The notes under the pieces are model-generated. The model was given only the letters and a program-made list of their open reading frames with translations. It was not told where the DNA came from and did not search any database. Positions 22,600 to 36,479 of a DNA stretch of 64,000 bases are shown here, one piece after another. The translations under genes were made by a program, and so were the position numbers. Location: the NCBI RefSeq assembly GCF_000003815.2, contig NC_049990.1, positions 13,189,528-13,253,527 of the forward strand, given 5' to 3'. Position 1 is the first letter of the stretch. Each line of letters begins with the position of its first letter. The stretch comes from Branchiostoma floridae. Its lineage: Eukaryota; Chordata; Leptocardii; Amphioxiformes; Branchiostomatidae.

Positions 22600-23500
22600 G
22601 ACAATAGACACTTCTAGCCATTTCTCGGTTTTTGTTTTGCACTTAATGGTATCTTTTTGTCAACTTTGCAGCGGCTTTGTATGATTTACAGTATGTTTGA
22701 AATTTCGACAATGGGAAATAGGGAAATTATGAGTTCGGTGAGCTCACACCTCCATGAAATATTTAGAGCTTGTGTTCCTTATTTGTATATCTGGTGTCTG
22801 TCTGGTGGATGTTCCACCTATCATAAATTACATGGGATTATACAATTCCATAGTCAAGTATACAAATTAAGTCCACATTTGAATAACATGTATATAATCA
22901 TAAGCATCTTTGAATATGCAAACTGCATGCCGAAAATGATGGAACTTGGTCGCACTTTTTTCAGTTATCCTCTTTGGAATGTCTTCACAAAAACGCCCCT
23001 GCAGTTCCGAAATTGAACGTTAGGGATCTTAAACCTTGAAAGCTATCTGCCACTAAAATGTCAAGACCAAGAGATACATTGAATAAAACTGTTATGATAC
23101 AACATTGTCTTCAATTATGCAAATGTGCCTATTTTGTATAATTAGAATTCTATTTTGTACATTTTGTTGTAAGACACCTACACATCTAATATCATAAAAA
23201 TACGTTATCATTTTTTTTTTACAAAAATGCTCCTGAAGTTCCAACATTAGCTGCTAGAAGGCCCAAACTTACGTCACTTCTTCCCAAGCATAAGAGCTTA
23301 AACATCGTGAACATAGCTTGTTCAGAACATGAGATATAAAAATATGAAGTTCCGCTGCAGTACCTAGGGAAATTACTGGTGGCCAAAAATCTAATCATTT
23401 ACAGCTTTTGTCACACACACACCACACACACAAACACACACACAGACACACGCACACACAAACACACACACACACACTAGTGAAAATATAACCTCCATGA
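22600..23500 (-). repeat. TACCTTCGCC repeat family, minus copy tail-to-tail with copy A
   Basis: The reverse complement carries GGAACTGCAGG, GAGGATAACT..., a GGGCC segment and GCTGCAGTACC-like landmarks. It ends in a CA microsatellite (23413-23478) and ACCTCCATG. It lies back to back with the plus copy at 21540-22546. Confidence 0.5.
23413..23478. repeat. CA microsatellite
   Basis: CA repeats with occasional interruptions, at the family's GT-rich position. Confidence 0.9.
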
Positions 23501-24439
23501 AATATTATTCTTACTTGTGTCAGAGTATACATGTCACTATGTACTTTTTATTTATCATGCTTTCATTGACTTTCGCTGTAGGATTGCCGGCTTCGCTTGA
23601 ACGAGCCAGATTTATCAATGATCTGTAAATTTGGTCTCAGAGGCAACCAAAGGCAGGAGACTGTCTCATAAAAATGTATTAAAATTCCTCCGGAATCCCT
23701 ACTTTGTAGCCGGCCGACCTTTCTGACCGTTCCTGACCTTGTAATGGCCGAACAAGGCATTGCCTCGTGCAGCACCACCGCTGTGCCCGTTTGGTTGGGC
23801 CGCTAATATCTTTCTGTGAGAGGAAAATCACGCAAAGGTTAGATCATTAGTCTCCACGGTCAAGAGAAATGTATCTCGGAATCTGTGCATGTCAGAACCT
23901 GTACTAAAACACACAAATACCGCTAGCATTAACCTAAAGGCATATGTGGCAGGCAGGGTAGCCGCAGGTCAATGAGGGTCAGAACCATGGATATTGGACA
24001 AGGTTATCATCAACAGAACGTCGGACTGACATGAGGACATGGAACAAAACATTAACATGGCTCACCAGGTGTTTCAAAGATACATTTGCGCCGATAACAA
24101 AGTTCTTTTCTCACAACCACATGTTTTATGACCATCTTTCATCTTCTTCAGGGCAAAAACGACAGACTCACTTTGCACTGCCGCTACGTGTCGATGCTTA
24201 CAATGCGGTCCCACACGTAAATTACCATGACATATATAGATATTGATAAGTTAAGCAACAATTTCAGTCAGTCAGACATAGTCATACGGTGTGTTACAGC
24301 ACCGTTTGGGTTATACCATTCCTTACGGGGTGCACCGGTGGCATACCCTTTCTTCAAGCTGAATACGAGACGGGGATGCGCCGGGTCTCCCGTTCGGATG
24401 AATGATGTAAATCACCATGTGACTGATACGGCATGAAGG
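23501..24439. other. Unassigned non-coding stretch
   Basis: 23560-23790 is GC-richer and may be an old LINE piece, but no diagnostic motif was found. The rest shows nothing recognisable. Confidence 0.25.
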
Positions 24440-24770
24440 TTCGCCAGGCCTCCATCCGGGTGATTTGAAATGAATCACCAACTCCAGACAGAACGATTTG
24501 CTCCATCGCAAACCGCACCATCGCACGTGTGTTCGGTTCTTTAACATGCCTGTGGTATGGCTCTCCCCAAACACGGGACCTCCATTTAACGTTCGTCCTA
24601 TCTGAGGGATGGCCCTAGCCGAAGCTTGGTACTCATTTTTACCTGAGTAAAGCGAGGAATCCGTGTAAAATGCTTTTCCCAAGGGCACAAGATCGATGGC
24701 ATGGCAGGATGCGAACTCAAGAACTCTCGGTTATGAGCCAAACACGCTGCCGCTGCGCCAAACGGTCTCA
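24440..24770 (-). mobile_element. tRNA-derived SINE, minus strand
   Basis: The minus-strand head (24770-24697) is tRNA-like: a box A region TGGCGCAGCGGCAGCGTG, a loop with GGCTCATAACCGAGAG (CAT anticodon, Met-like), and a box B TTGAGTTCGCATCC. The body that follows includes GGCATGTTAAAGAACCGAAC. The 3' limit is approximate. Confidence 0.7.
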
Positions 24771-24864
24771 AATTACAAGCAACAATGAGATAATGCAATT
24801 CCGATCTTAAAGTTACGTTTGGGACTGCATTGTTAGCAATTACACCAATGAACTAGTCTGAATT

Positions 24865-24903
24865 GCCCTGAAGAAGATAACAGAATGCCATCGAAACGTC
24901 GGC
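24865..24903 (+). ncRNA. Degenerate hammerhead-ribozyme-like motif
   Basis: GCC + CTGAAGA + A + GAT...ATC + GAAAC + GTC + GGC. The outer GCC/GGC can pair (stem I) and GAT/ATC can pair (stem II). The first box has A in place of the canonical T (CTGATGA). Position 7 tolerates variation in hammerheads, but the extra A before stem II is unusual. Confidence 0.3.
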
Positions 24904-25129
24904 TCTTGAAAAAACATGCGGTCATTAAAGACCTTCATCATCCAGTCATTATCCAACGTGATGGAACTATTCACAGAAGATACATTTATATCGGGAACTT
25001 ATTCTGCAAAGTTGAAAGGCCCAGAAGACCATAGCTATGCACAGGTGATACCAACAGGTGAATTCCTGTCATCTTTTGTTGTCATTGAATCATGGTATAC
25101 GCTTTCTATTGTAATGGATTGAACATGAC

Positions 25130-28100
25130 GGTACATTTTTAAGCCTTACTGAAATCTCTAAAGATAGATGCTTTTTAATCGATTAATCATTCATTGACAT
25201 TATATGCTTACGATATAATGCTTTTAATAATAATGGAATAACACTGTTCTTATCACCTCTTTTCATAAGGCCTTGAATTATGAATAGTAGCATTTCGTCT
25301 TTTTTCATTTTTACTTTATTGACTGAATGCTAAGATTGAAGATTTCACAAGTTCGTTACATCACACAAATCTACAAATCTCATTCCTCGTTCAGTTTGAG
25401 ATTGCATCATGTTTTTTATCAATACTTTTATAGGTTCAATATTTAGTCTAGCTCACACAACCCATTCAATTGTATCCCAAAACGACAGTAATCTTAATCT
25501 TCGACGTTCCATTCGACATTGGAATATCGGCATTTCAATGTCAACGAATGATGGGGGTTTGTCTTCTCTGGTTCCCCAGTCATGCCGACTCCGACTACAG
25601 TCTCGTACGATTTCCATAGTAACCAGAATCATCATCATCATTATCCAGTGTATTGTACGATAACTAGGCAATTCTGTCATACATATTATTCAGTTGGGTT
25701 CTGGATCAAAGTTGAACTGTGATTTCCAATACCAAAAATGTGACTCAAGTTTTCGACTGTCCAATTCCAGTTTTTGTCAATCCAATGCCTCCGTGACCCC
25801 ACGTTGTGCAGGTAGAATCGCCGACGAGCAGTTGAGTGTAAGTAGCTGAGCGTCCCCGTCTCTGTTGAGGGATGGTTGCAAAGTCTTGATGTAGATGATT
25901 TCTTTTATTCTTCTTGCAAAGTAAGTCTGATTCTGTGTCCAAGATTAATATTACGTACAGAAAGACTGACTGTCCAGGTGATTGCTCATTTCTTCACGAC
26001 GGCTTGAGTTGGGCAGTAAAAAATCTGGGTAAATCCAACTTCGGGTTGGAAATTACAGATCAAATTTGAACCATTATGACGTCGTTTTAATGCAATGGAC
26101 TTTTACGTTAAGTGAGCAAACTGGTTGTAGAATTGTATATTATATACATTCACCGCATGGCGTCGTTTCTAGTTGCATAAGGTGCAGCATTCCGTCCCTT
26201 CATCGAGACGTTATATAACGCTACCTATAATAAAAGCAAGAAATTCCAGTTCTCAGTTGAACTTACAGCTTTGCATTCATGTCGTCTTGAAGTTGTGTAG
26301 GTTTCTCAATTTCTAGTAAAACACAAATTCTGGACCAAAACTTCCAGGTTCCTTTTCAAATGATTATTCTAACATGCAAAAAGTAGCGAGCATGGCATGT
26401 TCAACCGTGTTTCCTTGGTTACATTTACATCTATTAGTTCTACCAATTTATTATATTGACGCTGAAAAGAGAGGTCGAAGTCATTTGAAAAGCATCTAAA
26501 TTTCATCCAATTGTAAAGATATATTGCCTTTAAACATTGTTTACCTGGATGTCTACTCTTTATAAATGTACAGCAACTAGCATTTACATGTAGCAAACCA
26601 GAGAAATACAAGAATGTAGACAGTAGTCAGAGATTCACCAAGGCAAAACTCTGAACTATGCCTTGCCCGATTACGTGAAATGATAACAATTGACCTCGAC
26701 TGAGTCTATGTAGTGAATCCTTAAGCTTCTACAAGGGAGCATGTTCCAAAAGTTCAAAATGAACAAATTAGAACAGCTGATGAAGAAGCGATGTTTTAGA
26801 AACGATACAAATTGAGAGAAATGTCACTGTTCCTTATCAAGTGTAGCTGCAGGTACAACAGTCTGACTTAGTACAGACGGAACTACAGCTCGGAACGCTC
26901 CATGACTAATGTTACTGTTCCCACTTGCCTTGTGGAACTACCACTTATTTTCAGCTTCCCATCAACCAAGTCTCCATGGAGTATTCTGTGACAGTTAAAT
27001 GTTACCCTAAAGATCGCGTCGTTTGTACTTCCCGGCTACTAATTAAAGTAATGGGTGAGCTATTCATGCCTGGCTCCGTGCTGAGTACAGTTATTAAGGC
27101 TGAGGAACTACTCTATTTGCCTTGCTTTCTAAGCTTATATCGATTTTGTGTCTCCAGAGAATAGTCGATGGGGGCCGACGTGTGTTTCGGGCAATTTCGC
27201 TCTTCCCTTCATAAAAAAAGTTCACGTTCGCTCGGTTTCCTGGCGTGGAATCTGTGACGTCTGTCAGCACATGGAGGGAAACGACACGTTCATTTTGTCT
27301 GACAGACTCTGCAAGTCAAGGGGTGATTTCCGCGTCTGGCTATCCGCTGAATCGAGTCTGACGGACGCCATATTGTCCGAGATTTGTCCAAACAAAGGAG
27401 TGGTTTTGTGGGAAGTATTGACCACTTCAATCAATGGCACTGTAGCGATCGAAATTCTCCTTGTCATCTGAACTGCAGACTACAACAGAATCACTGATGT
27501 GGTGCAGCATCTTAGCGCCATCCATCTACATTTTACCTCCACTGCAGCTCACATTCTTTATTGCTTTTAATGTAAGCACGTCCTTTTTTTGAAACGCTAT
27601 TGAGCACTACATCGTTTATTGCCAATAATAAAGCAATAATATCAGTGTAATAAGGATTAATATTCACGATTGCCACGAATCTAAATGGAATGGATTTAGA
27701 GAGGGCTCAATCCCAAAAGAGGGTGTTATGTTCAAAACGCTCACATATTTATGAAAACAATTTTGTAAAATTTTATCACAGATTAATAAGATAATGAAAT
27801 ATCTATAACCAGTACAGTATCTGAGCAGTGTCCTACATACAAAGATTATTATGTGATGCATGATTGGAATGTTGACCTAAAGGAAGTGCTCCCATGCGAT
27901 AATTGCTTAAGATTTAGGTCGATCTAAGTCAATTTGTTATCCAACGCAAATGGAAAATAGAGTTGCTCAAGCTATGATTGACAAAGTATCCAACATATTA
28001 TAAAACATCATCCAAGTATTTCGTAACGAATATTGCTAGCATGCTACTGTAGAATGTAAACACTTCCGAGTCTAATTTCAATGGCAAGTTGCCAATACAA

Positions 28101-29440
28101 TTATTTCATACAACAAAAATCATCTGCAGAACCAGAAAATTTTCCCTGGATTTGAGCCTCCCTTGAACTGAACTTAAACGTCACTAGACAGAATAAATTA
28201 CCCAGGCATGAAGATTGGGCCCAGTCCGCCAATGGAGCAAAGGTCTGGAGACAGACTGGGTGAGATGGTTTCCTCTTCTTTATTTCGTGCAATTAAATTT
28301 CCCAATGTCATGGCCAAATCGCCCGTCTCATGTTAAACTGTCGTTGGGGTTGGTGGGAAAAATACTGGTCCAGATGGTAGATAGGACGCTCTTTTGGCGG
28401 CGGGAACGATTGGGCGATCAAAAGTTACATCATTGAAACAAATTCAACTTTTCATTTCGAAATGTCCAGTTTTTGTTGAAGTGTTTTGTTTTAACAATGG
28501 TTCATTCTGTATTATTTGCTAATATCACTGTATCATTACATGTAATCCTATAAACATATATTTTGTAAATAAGCCAGCTTAATTACACACACAGGTTTCA
28601 GTACAAAAGTTATTTCCTGTTAATGGCATTAAATTGGAAAGTCGATTTTGGATTGGGATGATTTTGCAATAGTACCCTTTTTTGGCATATTATATGTACC
28701 AATTTTGAACAAGGCTGATTCTAGAATAGTTAAGATTTGTATGGAAAGGTAAATGGAGTGAAATGTGCTGTATTTGCTTGAAAATGTTGCCTTTCTAGTT
28801 CCATCGCATCAACTCGTTTTGCCATTTCTAGTTACGTTGAGAAAGAGTGATTGATGTCACTCAAAACGTCCGGAAATATTTCAGATTCTTACCCACATGC
28901 ACACATTGTCTATCTGGACATCCTTCATTAACATGGAAAGGAAGAACGAAATTCACATTTCTCCCCGAAATATAATTTGGCCCATCAGCGATGTTCCTGT
29001 AAAGAGAAAAGTACGTATTCCCCTGAGAGTCAGAAACATCGATTTGTAAGCTGATATCCTAAACACCTTAAACTGACGACATTAGCTTCTCCATTATTAA
29101 ATCATCTTCGCGCGTGTGCAAATGTCTATTAATAGTGTCCTTCAAAACTTTCAATGTCAATGTTAACTGCCGGTAAAGACTGTTTGGAATAGGAAAACTA
29201 TACACTATAGATGATGAACGTCACTTCCTATGGGAAACACAAATTCCTTTCTGCACACAGACATCGTACTGATTATTCTATAAAGATCACACAGAGGTGG
29301 GGAAGCGTCATTGAATCGCAATGTTATGTACACACCGAGTGTTTGTTTGTTTTCAACTGACGGTTCGTTGATTGTCACTTTTCTTACCAGGGGGTACTTC
29401 TGGCTAGTTCACACTGTACTGCTTCATTAATGTTTATAAT
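25130..29440. other. 4.3 kb without a supported gene
   Basis: AT-rich sequence with chance open frames. A GC-richer block at 27160-27480 is open for 107 codons in one plus frame but has no recognisable domain or splice signals that would extend it. No repeat terminus was identified. Confidence 0.3.
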
Positions 29441-30324
29441 TACTTTCGCCAGAAAGGTTAAGGTTATATTTGGGCGTGTGTGTCCGCCCGTCCGTGAACA
29501 GTATAACTCGAGAAACCTTGGATGGATCCTGATGATATTTGGTAGAGTGTTCAGTTCGGTTCAACAGGGTCGGGAAAAGGAAGGCCAAGTTCGACAATGT
29601 GTCCCCTAGCGGATGCTAAGGTACTGCAGCGGAACTTCCATTTTTAATATCTCGTTGATATCTGGCCATGCTGTGGTCGTGATTTTTTAGTTGTAGAGTA
29701 AGTGCTGTGAGTTTGGCCTCTAGCGGCTTTTTTTGGAATTGCAGGCGCCGGTTTCCTGTCAAACTTTGGAGGAGAATAATTTGAGAATGTGTTGACGGAT
29801 CGTCATGATTTTCGGTATGTAGATAGCCTAAGTAATGACTTACATAATGAAATACTAATTATGCAAATCAACAGGTAGTTTGCATGATTAATGAGGAGAG
29901 TTTGTAAAACCTCTGCATTCTATGATAGGACTTTTAAATTTGTCGCCTACATGACTGAGAAAGAGACAAATTTCAATACATATAGATTATGCAAATGACA
30001 ACCTCATTTGCATTACTAATGAAATGATATGAACGTATTGACGGATCGTCATGATTTTTGGTATGTTGTTAGATACTTATTATGCAAATCAAAAGCTAAT
30101 TTACATAAGTAATATGGAAAGTTCATAAATCCACAGTATTCCACGATAGGTTTCATGCAGGTATGAAGTCACTGGACCCTAGTTGATACGAGTTTGTGTG
30201 ACTTTATCAAATAACACATAAGACGAAATGCAATGAGGAAAACGTTTATGTCTACAAACATTATTCTACATTACAAACCTGGTTTAGTTGGCGAAGGTAT
30301 GTGTTTGTGGAACTCTAGTTTTAT
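29441..30324 (+). mobile_element. TACCTTCGCC repeat family, copy B
   Basis: The left end is TACTTTCGCCA at 29441. The right end is TGGCGAAGGTA at 30289-30299, followed by the shared flank TGTGTTTGTGGAACTCTAG. The internal order matches copy A, including inverted octamer pairs at 29861, 29989/30006 and 30082. Confidence 0.8.
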
Positions 30325-31700
30325 GTAAATCCTTTACGATTGTACCTCGTCAGTAAACAGCGACACCTATAGTGTGCAGTGCAGTGTGAATCAGCCAAAA
30401 TTGCCAAACGGTCGCCAAAATCATCGGCTGAATAGAACGATTGCTTGTGGGTACAAAGAATGTTCTTACTCAGTGACTCATCAGGCTGATGATACTTTCG
30501 ATAGAAGAAGCGCCTTGTCTTTTAATGTATTAACAATTCACATCGCCATCTACGTCACTACACTTAAGTTGTTTAAAGACGTGATTAGCTGAACGTTATT
30601 AGAACCATTAGGACCCCCCACACACACTTCACCGTGTAACAAAAGGGTGCAGATATTGGGCCATCGATCCGGGAACACATAGTGGGCTCATGGAGCATTA
30701 CAGCCACACAGGGTGAAAATTACCGGCAAACAAAACACCCTCTTTACGGACACTTTTATACCAGTATCGATCTATTGCAGTTACTTCATGTACCAAAGTA
30801 ACGGCATCATTAATACACAACTCGAATCCTCGTCATATTGTTGTATTAGGCTTATTTTTTATTGAGCCCTCCGCAATATGTTACAAATGTAGTATTCAGT
30901 TTGGTAAGAAATGTCCTTTTCTACTCCTGGTAATCAATCAACTTCACTGCTCAGTCCGTCAGTTAACATGTTCTTTTCAACAGTTGCACTGGTGATAAAT
31001 TTATACAAAGTCTTCCATTATCTTATAAGAGTGTTACATTAACTCATATATTGTCATATTGTATCTGTCTGCCTTTGTAAGGAAGGACATTCATGATTTG
31101 AATGTGTAAGTTCATCTGTTACGATAACTCTAGACTTAAACTAGCATTGTTTGACTTGACCTGTATGGCTGAAAATGCCTGCAATGTCAAATATCATAAT
31201 GATATATAGATGAGATAATTGACAACATGCCAATTCAAACCGAGATTATTGGAGGTTTTTATGTCAGTCGTAATACTGGATACTCTATAAGTTGCTATAA
31301 AAATGGCGAGAATACGAAATAACATAGAATCCGATAGGAGTGATAAAACTAAAGCATCTATTAAGTCGTCTCCATTATCTTGGTTGCCATACAAGCTTGC
31401 AAAATATGCGGTTCTAAACTTAGTTTAAAGTCAGTGTCCTTGTTACTTTAATAATTATTTGAAAAATCATTGGAGAAGAATTCTGCTCATATTTTAAGCA
31501 CAGAAATGGAATTATGTTGCTATCATATGTGGAGAACATGGTTCTGTTGCCTTTCAAACCAGTTCCTTACGTACTTCTACCAAATGGTGAAACTTAAAAT
31601 ATTTACACTGTATTTTAGCTGGTTTCGTATCAATTAGTAATTTGTCTTTTTGTTATTCCTTGTATTTTTTTTTAATTTACTGTTGGTGTTGAGGTGTATG
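30325..31700. other. Non-coding stretch, nothing recognised
   Basis: AT-rich, with short chance open frames only. Confidence 0.35.
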
Positions 31701-31707
31701 TGTGTGT

Positions 31708-32012
31708 GTGGCGCAACGGCTAGAGCGGTGGAAATAGAATCAGTAGGTCCTGAGTTCGATACTCTCCATGCCCCTGACCTCATGACGGTGGAGTGACGCC
31801 TACCGAGCCTCATGGCTAATCTGTCTAAAGGTGCTAAAAACACCTACGGATTTGGTACTGTCAGTGTGTCAACATCTTCACACTTGCCACTATTAAAGAC
31901 CCGTGATTATGTTACCGACCATTGCTTGTTTTACCCCCAGTCCTTGTAGGTGATATGTTACTTCTAGTCAAACAAATTAATGTGCAAATAAAGAAATAAA
32001 GTAAGGTAAAAA
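31708..32012 (+). mobile_element. tRNA-derived SINE
   Basis: Box A-like GGCGCAACGGCTAGAGCGG and box B-like GAGTTCGATACTC (31752-31764) are spaced as in a tRNA promoter. The body includes CACCTACGGATTTGGT and ends in AAATAAAGAAATAAAG. A diverged relative is at 62260-62530. Confidence 0.7.
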
Positions 32013-33026
32013 ATAGTCGTGAACCATATAGATACGTTAACTGAATGGTCGTTTATTTTACCATTTGTTACAGCATTGCTCTTCGTCACATCGTGACATA
32101 CAGTGAATCAGCACACGCTTACGATGGAAAATGTGTTCTTGATGAGACAGTGTTGTCCTCGCCAAATTCTTCCCAGTTTGGGAGGGGGCGGATTACTCCT
32201 TTATGTATGCTTTATGGAAAGGCGTCGTGGTTGACGACTACACTTATTGATAAAAGTCGAGTCTAAACAGTTTAACATGTATGATTTGACACAGGCATCC
32301 GCCATCTTCAAAAAATACACGGACAGCCTCATGGCGTGAAGCGTCAAACTCGCTTTTTACTTGGCATGAAATACATTCCAGCCGATATTCAGTGTGTCCA
32401 TTATTGATAAACGGATTACCAAGCCAAGGAATTTGTCGCCAAAATCGATTACCATTGGATAGATGTAAGTTGCTGTGTAAACATAATCTATTGAGAAAAG
32501 AGCGTAGAGGACGAAGGAAGGTCAGCCAAGAACTTATTGCACATTGTGTAGATGTTTAGTGCCTATTGGACCGTGCAGCGTTTATCAAGAGAAACGAGGC
32601 AAATAAGTTTTCTGCGTAACGAGTTAGGAAATAATGACATTGAAATCCAAACCAGATATCCCCAGTAAATGGGAGGAATATTGTATTAACACTAGTGCAT
32701 CGTAAAAGTATTACTGGTGTGCCACATTACAAACAACCACGTAAAAATTCATAAAGCTTCATCCATCGTAACATCAAAAAGGCATAAAAGAAGACAAGAA
32801 TGTAGACATGTTTTCTTGTGCTATAACATAAATTGACTTGTTCAATAATGTTGAGTGCAAAATCAACATGTAGACGTTTGAGTTATCAGCTGCGGGAGCA
32901 GCAGTCTGCGTATTATTTATTAAACGCATCTAGAACAAGTTACATAATTATGTACCGACTATTCGTTTGTGAAGATTAGTCATCCAGGATAATACGATAA
33001 TTGGAGTTGAATCAGTTAATACTTCT

Positions 33027-33028
<2 letters not shown>
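32013..33028. other. Non-coding stretch, nothing recognised
   Basis: No exon or repeat end was identified. Confidence 0.35.
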
Positions 33029-33110
<82 letters not shown>

Positions 33111-33112
33111 AT
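33029..33112. repeat. AT dinucleotide microsatellite
   Basis: About 84 bp of almost pure AT, directly beside the inverted hammerhead-like pair. Confidence 0.95.
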
Positions 33113-33280
33113 TCTAATCAGACGTTTCAATCAGCGTCCACTGTTCTTCATCAATGAATGAAAATAAAAGTATACAATCTTGCGGAACAAATATTATTTC
33201 TTATGTTCTAAATAAACAATTATTTTATTTTCATTCACTGATGAAGAACAACGGAAGCTGTTTGAACGTCTGATTAAAAT
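33113..33280. repeat. Inverted pair of hammerhead-like ends
   Basis: A minus-strand copy (33113-33175, with GAAACGTC on that strand) and a plus-strand copy (33220-33280, with CTGATGA at 33238-33244 and GAACGTC) are reverse complements over about 60 bp around a 45-bp spacer. Each copy has lost a different core base: TTGATGA in one, GAAC in the other. Confidence 0.55.
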
Positions 33281-33589
33281 ATTATGTATATGTTCCTACT
33301 ATCAAGCACAACTGAAATTTTCCACACACTTATGAAGATCAAGTTCTGATTTGTAAATGCATACTTTGAGGCTCCCACGTCTTTTGACGCATGAGGAGAT
33401 AGGGTAGTCCAGCTTGCTCTGTCCCACAGCCAGTATCATGGCATCATTCCATCTCTGTTTACTGTCTGGAGATTCCTGTCGATCTCATACAACATATGGT
33501 TTGCGTTAGAAATCGTTAAATTAAACCATCCATCCGTGGATTATTCTGTTTTCAGCAGAAAAGCCAAGTGAATTTACAAAGAGGGATCT

Positions 33590-33834
33590 AACTTATGGTA
33601 CATCTCTTTGGCCACATGGTCAATCAACTAACCACAAATCGTGGCAAAACGTGTCCTAAAACACGAGATATGAAAACCCAAAAGTCCACTGCAGCACCAT
33701 AAAAAGCCACCATGGGCCAAAGATCTAATCATTTGGAGACCCCATTAAGACCTACACCATACAAGGTATGAAGACTAATACACCTAGGAAAGTTTTATAA
33801 ACATTGAATTCACGTTGTTGATGTTTTTACCTCC
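33590..33834 (-). repeat. TACCTTCGCC repeat family, minus partial copy
   Basis: It contains the reverse-orientation landmarks AACACGAGATATGAAAA, CCACTGCAGCACC and the end TTTTACCTCCATG, followed by a TG run. Confidence 0.5.
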
Positions 33835-33995
33835 ATGTGTGTGTGTGTGAGTGCGTTTGTGTATGTGTGTGTGTGTGTGTGAGTGTGTGTGTGTGTGTTT
33901 GTGTGTGGGGGGTGGGTGGGGGTGTGAGTGTGGGGGTGTTTGTGTGTGCGTTTGTGGGTGGGTGGGTGGGTGTGGGTGGGTATGGGTGTGTCCGT
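33835..33995. repeat. TG microsatellite passing into G-rich tract
   Basis: TG repeats followed by GTGGG-type runs (33905-33990). Several GGG blocks lie close enough to form a G-quadruplex. Confidence 0.9.
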
Positions 33996-34084
33996 GTTTC
34001 CGGATATTCGTGGTCATACTAATACTTAAAGTTAATCTCTGTTGATAGATTTTAAGGATATTTCGTATGTGGGTAAATGTCGTC

Positions 34085-34315
34085 AAAACTTTCCATTTTC
34101 GTATCTTGAGACATCACAAGAAATCAACCAAAAAATTCTTGACCATAGTTTGTCCAAAACACGGGATATAAAAACTTGTCGAACTTGAAGTTCCACTGCA
34201 AAATCCTAAAAAGCCGCTAGGGGGCCCAAAATCACACAGTCAGGGAGAGATAGAGACATACAAACACACACACAAACAAACACTCATTCCTGAAAACATA
34301 ACTTTATTGGAGAGT
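34085..34315 (-). repeat. TACCTTCGCC repeat family, minus partial copy
   Basis: Landmarks in reverse order: AAAACACGGGATATAAAA, AAGTTCCACTGCA, AAGCCGCTAGGGGGCCC, then a CA-rich run. Confidence 0.55.
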
Positions 34316-36379
34316 GTAAAAATGCTTTTACCTGATAATTTAACAGAGAGTAGGAATATCTTAGCGCATTGTGTTGAAGAACTTTGTGTAACAGGATCTA
34401 CCCCGTGCGTGACCATTGTGATTTGGCTGAACCAGTTCTGCACGCCTGCCATTACCATCAGGTTACAGCTGTGTGAGGCATGGCGAGAGATAAACAAAGG
34501 CAATTCATAGGTGAATCGTTTCTTACAATCCATTGCTTAAAGTACCTTAGCTCCACCATGATCACATTACTTATTTTATCAGACCCATGGCATGCAATTA
34601 ACCCATATTGATCCCAAAACTGGAAAATTGAGCCCTGAGTGGTGACATGCTTTTCATACATTCACCGCTGGCCAGAAGACTGTGTTTAGTCGATTCCTCG
34701 GCAGAGTCGGTATTGACGGCTATTTGGGGAGCGCACAATGCCCTATTGACAACGGAGAAACGCAACAGATGGGCACAGCATCCCGGCAATCCATAAGGAT
34801 TTCTAGAGCACAAAAGCACTCCTGGAAGTCCACCATCAATAACCCGAGGCACGACGGAAAGATGGATTAGATTTTCTTCGATAATGGTCATTAGCAAAAG
34901 CCATCTTTAAATGCCAACGGGACGAAATGAGGCCCTCTAGCCCAGCATATAAAGACGGGAACTGGATGTACAAATATACAACTATAAACGACACTATTAT
35001 CGTCGGCAGTATTTATGTGGCAGTAAGGTAGTGAGAATGATGTTACCAGAACATAGGCACTGTACTTTTGGAGGATAAACTGGAGGATTGTAGTGTGGGA
35101 GAGTTCCAGTCCCTCAGTACTGGGTAGGCAGCCACAATGGCGCCCATGTCTGTCAGGAGACTAACTCACAAGGGGCGGTACTTACTGAACCAAAACTTTG
35201 TATTCTAATATCCACCTACGTATACAGTGGAAGGGACGCCCAGAGCCTTCACACATAGAGAGATCACAACCCTAGGGCAATATTCGGCACAATCATCTAC
35301 GTTACCACATTCTATTTTGAATAGTGAAAAATGTTTTGTACATTCCTTTTTCAGTTGATCAGATATATAATGATGCAGCTATGATTATTTTATCTGATTT
35401 ATTGATTTGACACAGCCGGGGCTATCCAACTAGCCTGTTCCTATTACAGAGGCCTAGCCCTGTTCTTAGAGACAGTGCAAATACACGATCAATGGTGATG
35501 TACCACGTACATCGATACTATCACATAGAGCGGTATCTACATCGTCTGTGATGGTATCTACCACAAGATGTCAGGGTCTCGCACGCTATACTGTATGGTT
35601 TAGATCGTACTTTGCGAGAAAAATCATTTGCCTAGCGCTGGTACCAAAGCTATCAGCCACGTGACGCGACCTATCATCCACAAGTTCTGAAATGTAACGA
35701 TTTAAATTGATAGAAAAAATTCAAACTTAAGCTAATGATATATATATATACTTATCAATCTAGTCAGGAGAAGACTAAGAAGGAGATAAAAAGAAACATC
35801 AGGAAAAACAAAATTATTCATAACCCGGTATGGTAGAGAAGCGATATACATTTGCAATACTGGTATTATGTCATCATTTCGAATGTCTGTAAAGCATAGA
35901 GCCAGAGTATAGAGCCCAAATAAGATATCCAAGAACTTGCAATCAATAAAAAGAGCGTTATCGTTGGTATTTGTAGAAACACTTTCGATCAATGAAAATC
36001 CTGTATCAAGTAAATGTTTTGGACAGACTGGAAATTTAATATGTGTCCTTTACATGTCTAGAAAGGTCCCCCAGAATATTCAAAGTAGGGACTGCTGTCT
36101 GCTGACATCCCTGGGCTAGATGTTGTAATGGCGCCATTACCTGATCATAAACTAGTCACACTGGCCTTCCAAGGGATAGAGAACAAGACAGGGAAGTAAT
36201 TTACCACGTATACTTGAAGGAACATCAGAGGCTCCTAGGTGATCTCTAGGATCCACAGCACATGATTGCTGAATTCTATCTATGTACGAAGTATGTTTCA
36301 TCTGGACGCAATTTGCGAATACCATTTCCTGAATGTCTGGACAAGATTGGAAAACATTATTGTGCTGGTGAGCTTTACG
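34316..36379. other. Non-coding stretch, nothing recognised
   Basis: Short chance frames only. A lone TATA-like CATATAAAGACGGG lies near 34948-34961 with no gene after it. Confidence 0.3.
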
Positions 36380-36479
36380 NNNNNNNNNNNNNNNNNNNNN
36401 NNNNNNNNNNNNNNNNNNNNNNNNNNNNNNNNNNNNNNNNNNNNNNNNNNNNNNNNNNNNNNNNNNNNNNNNNNNNNNN
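36380..36479. other. Assembly gap (100 N, nominal size)
   Basis: A run of exactly 100 N, probably a gap of unknown length. Confidence 1.

Noticed and set aside
27148-27471. GC-richer 107-codon open frame
   Set aside because: No domain and no supporting splice context. It may instead be a non-coding conserved block.
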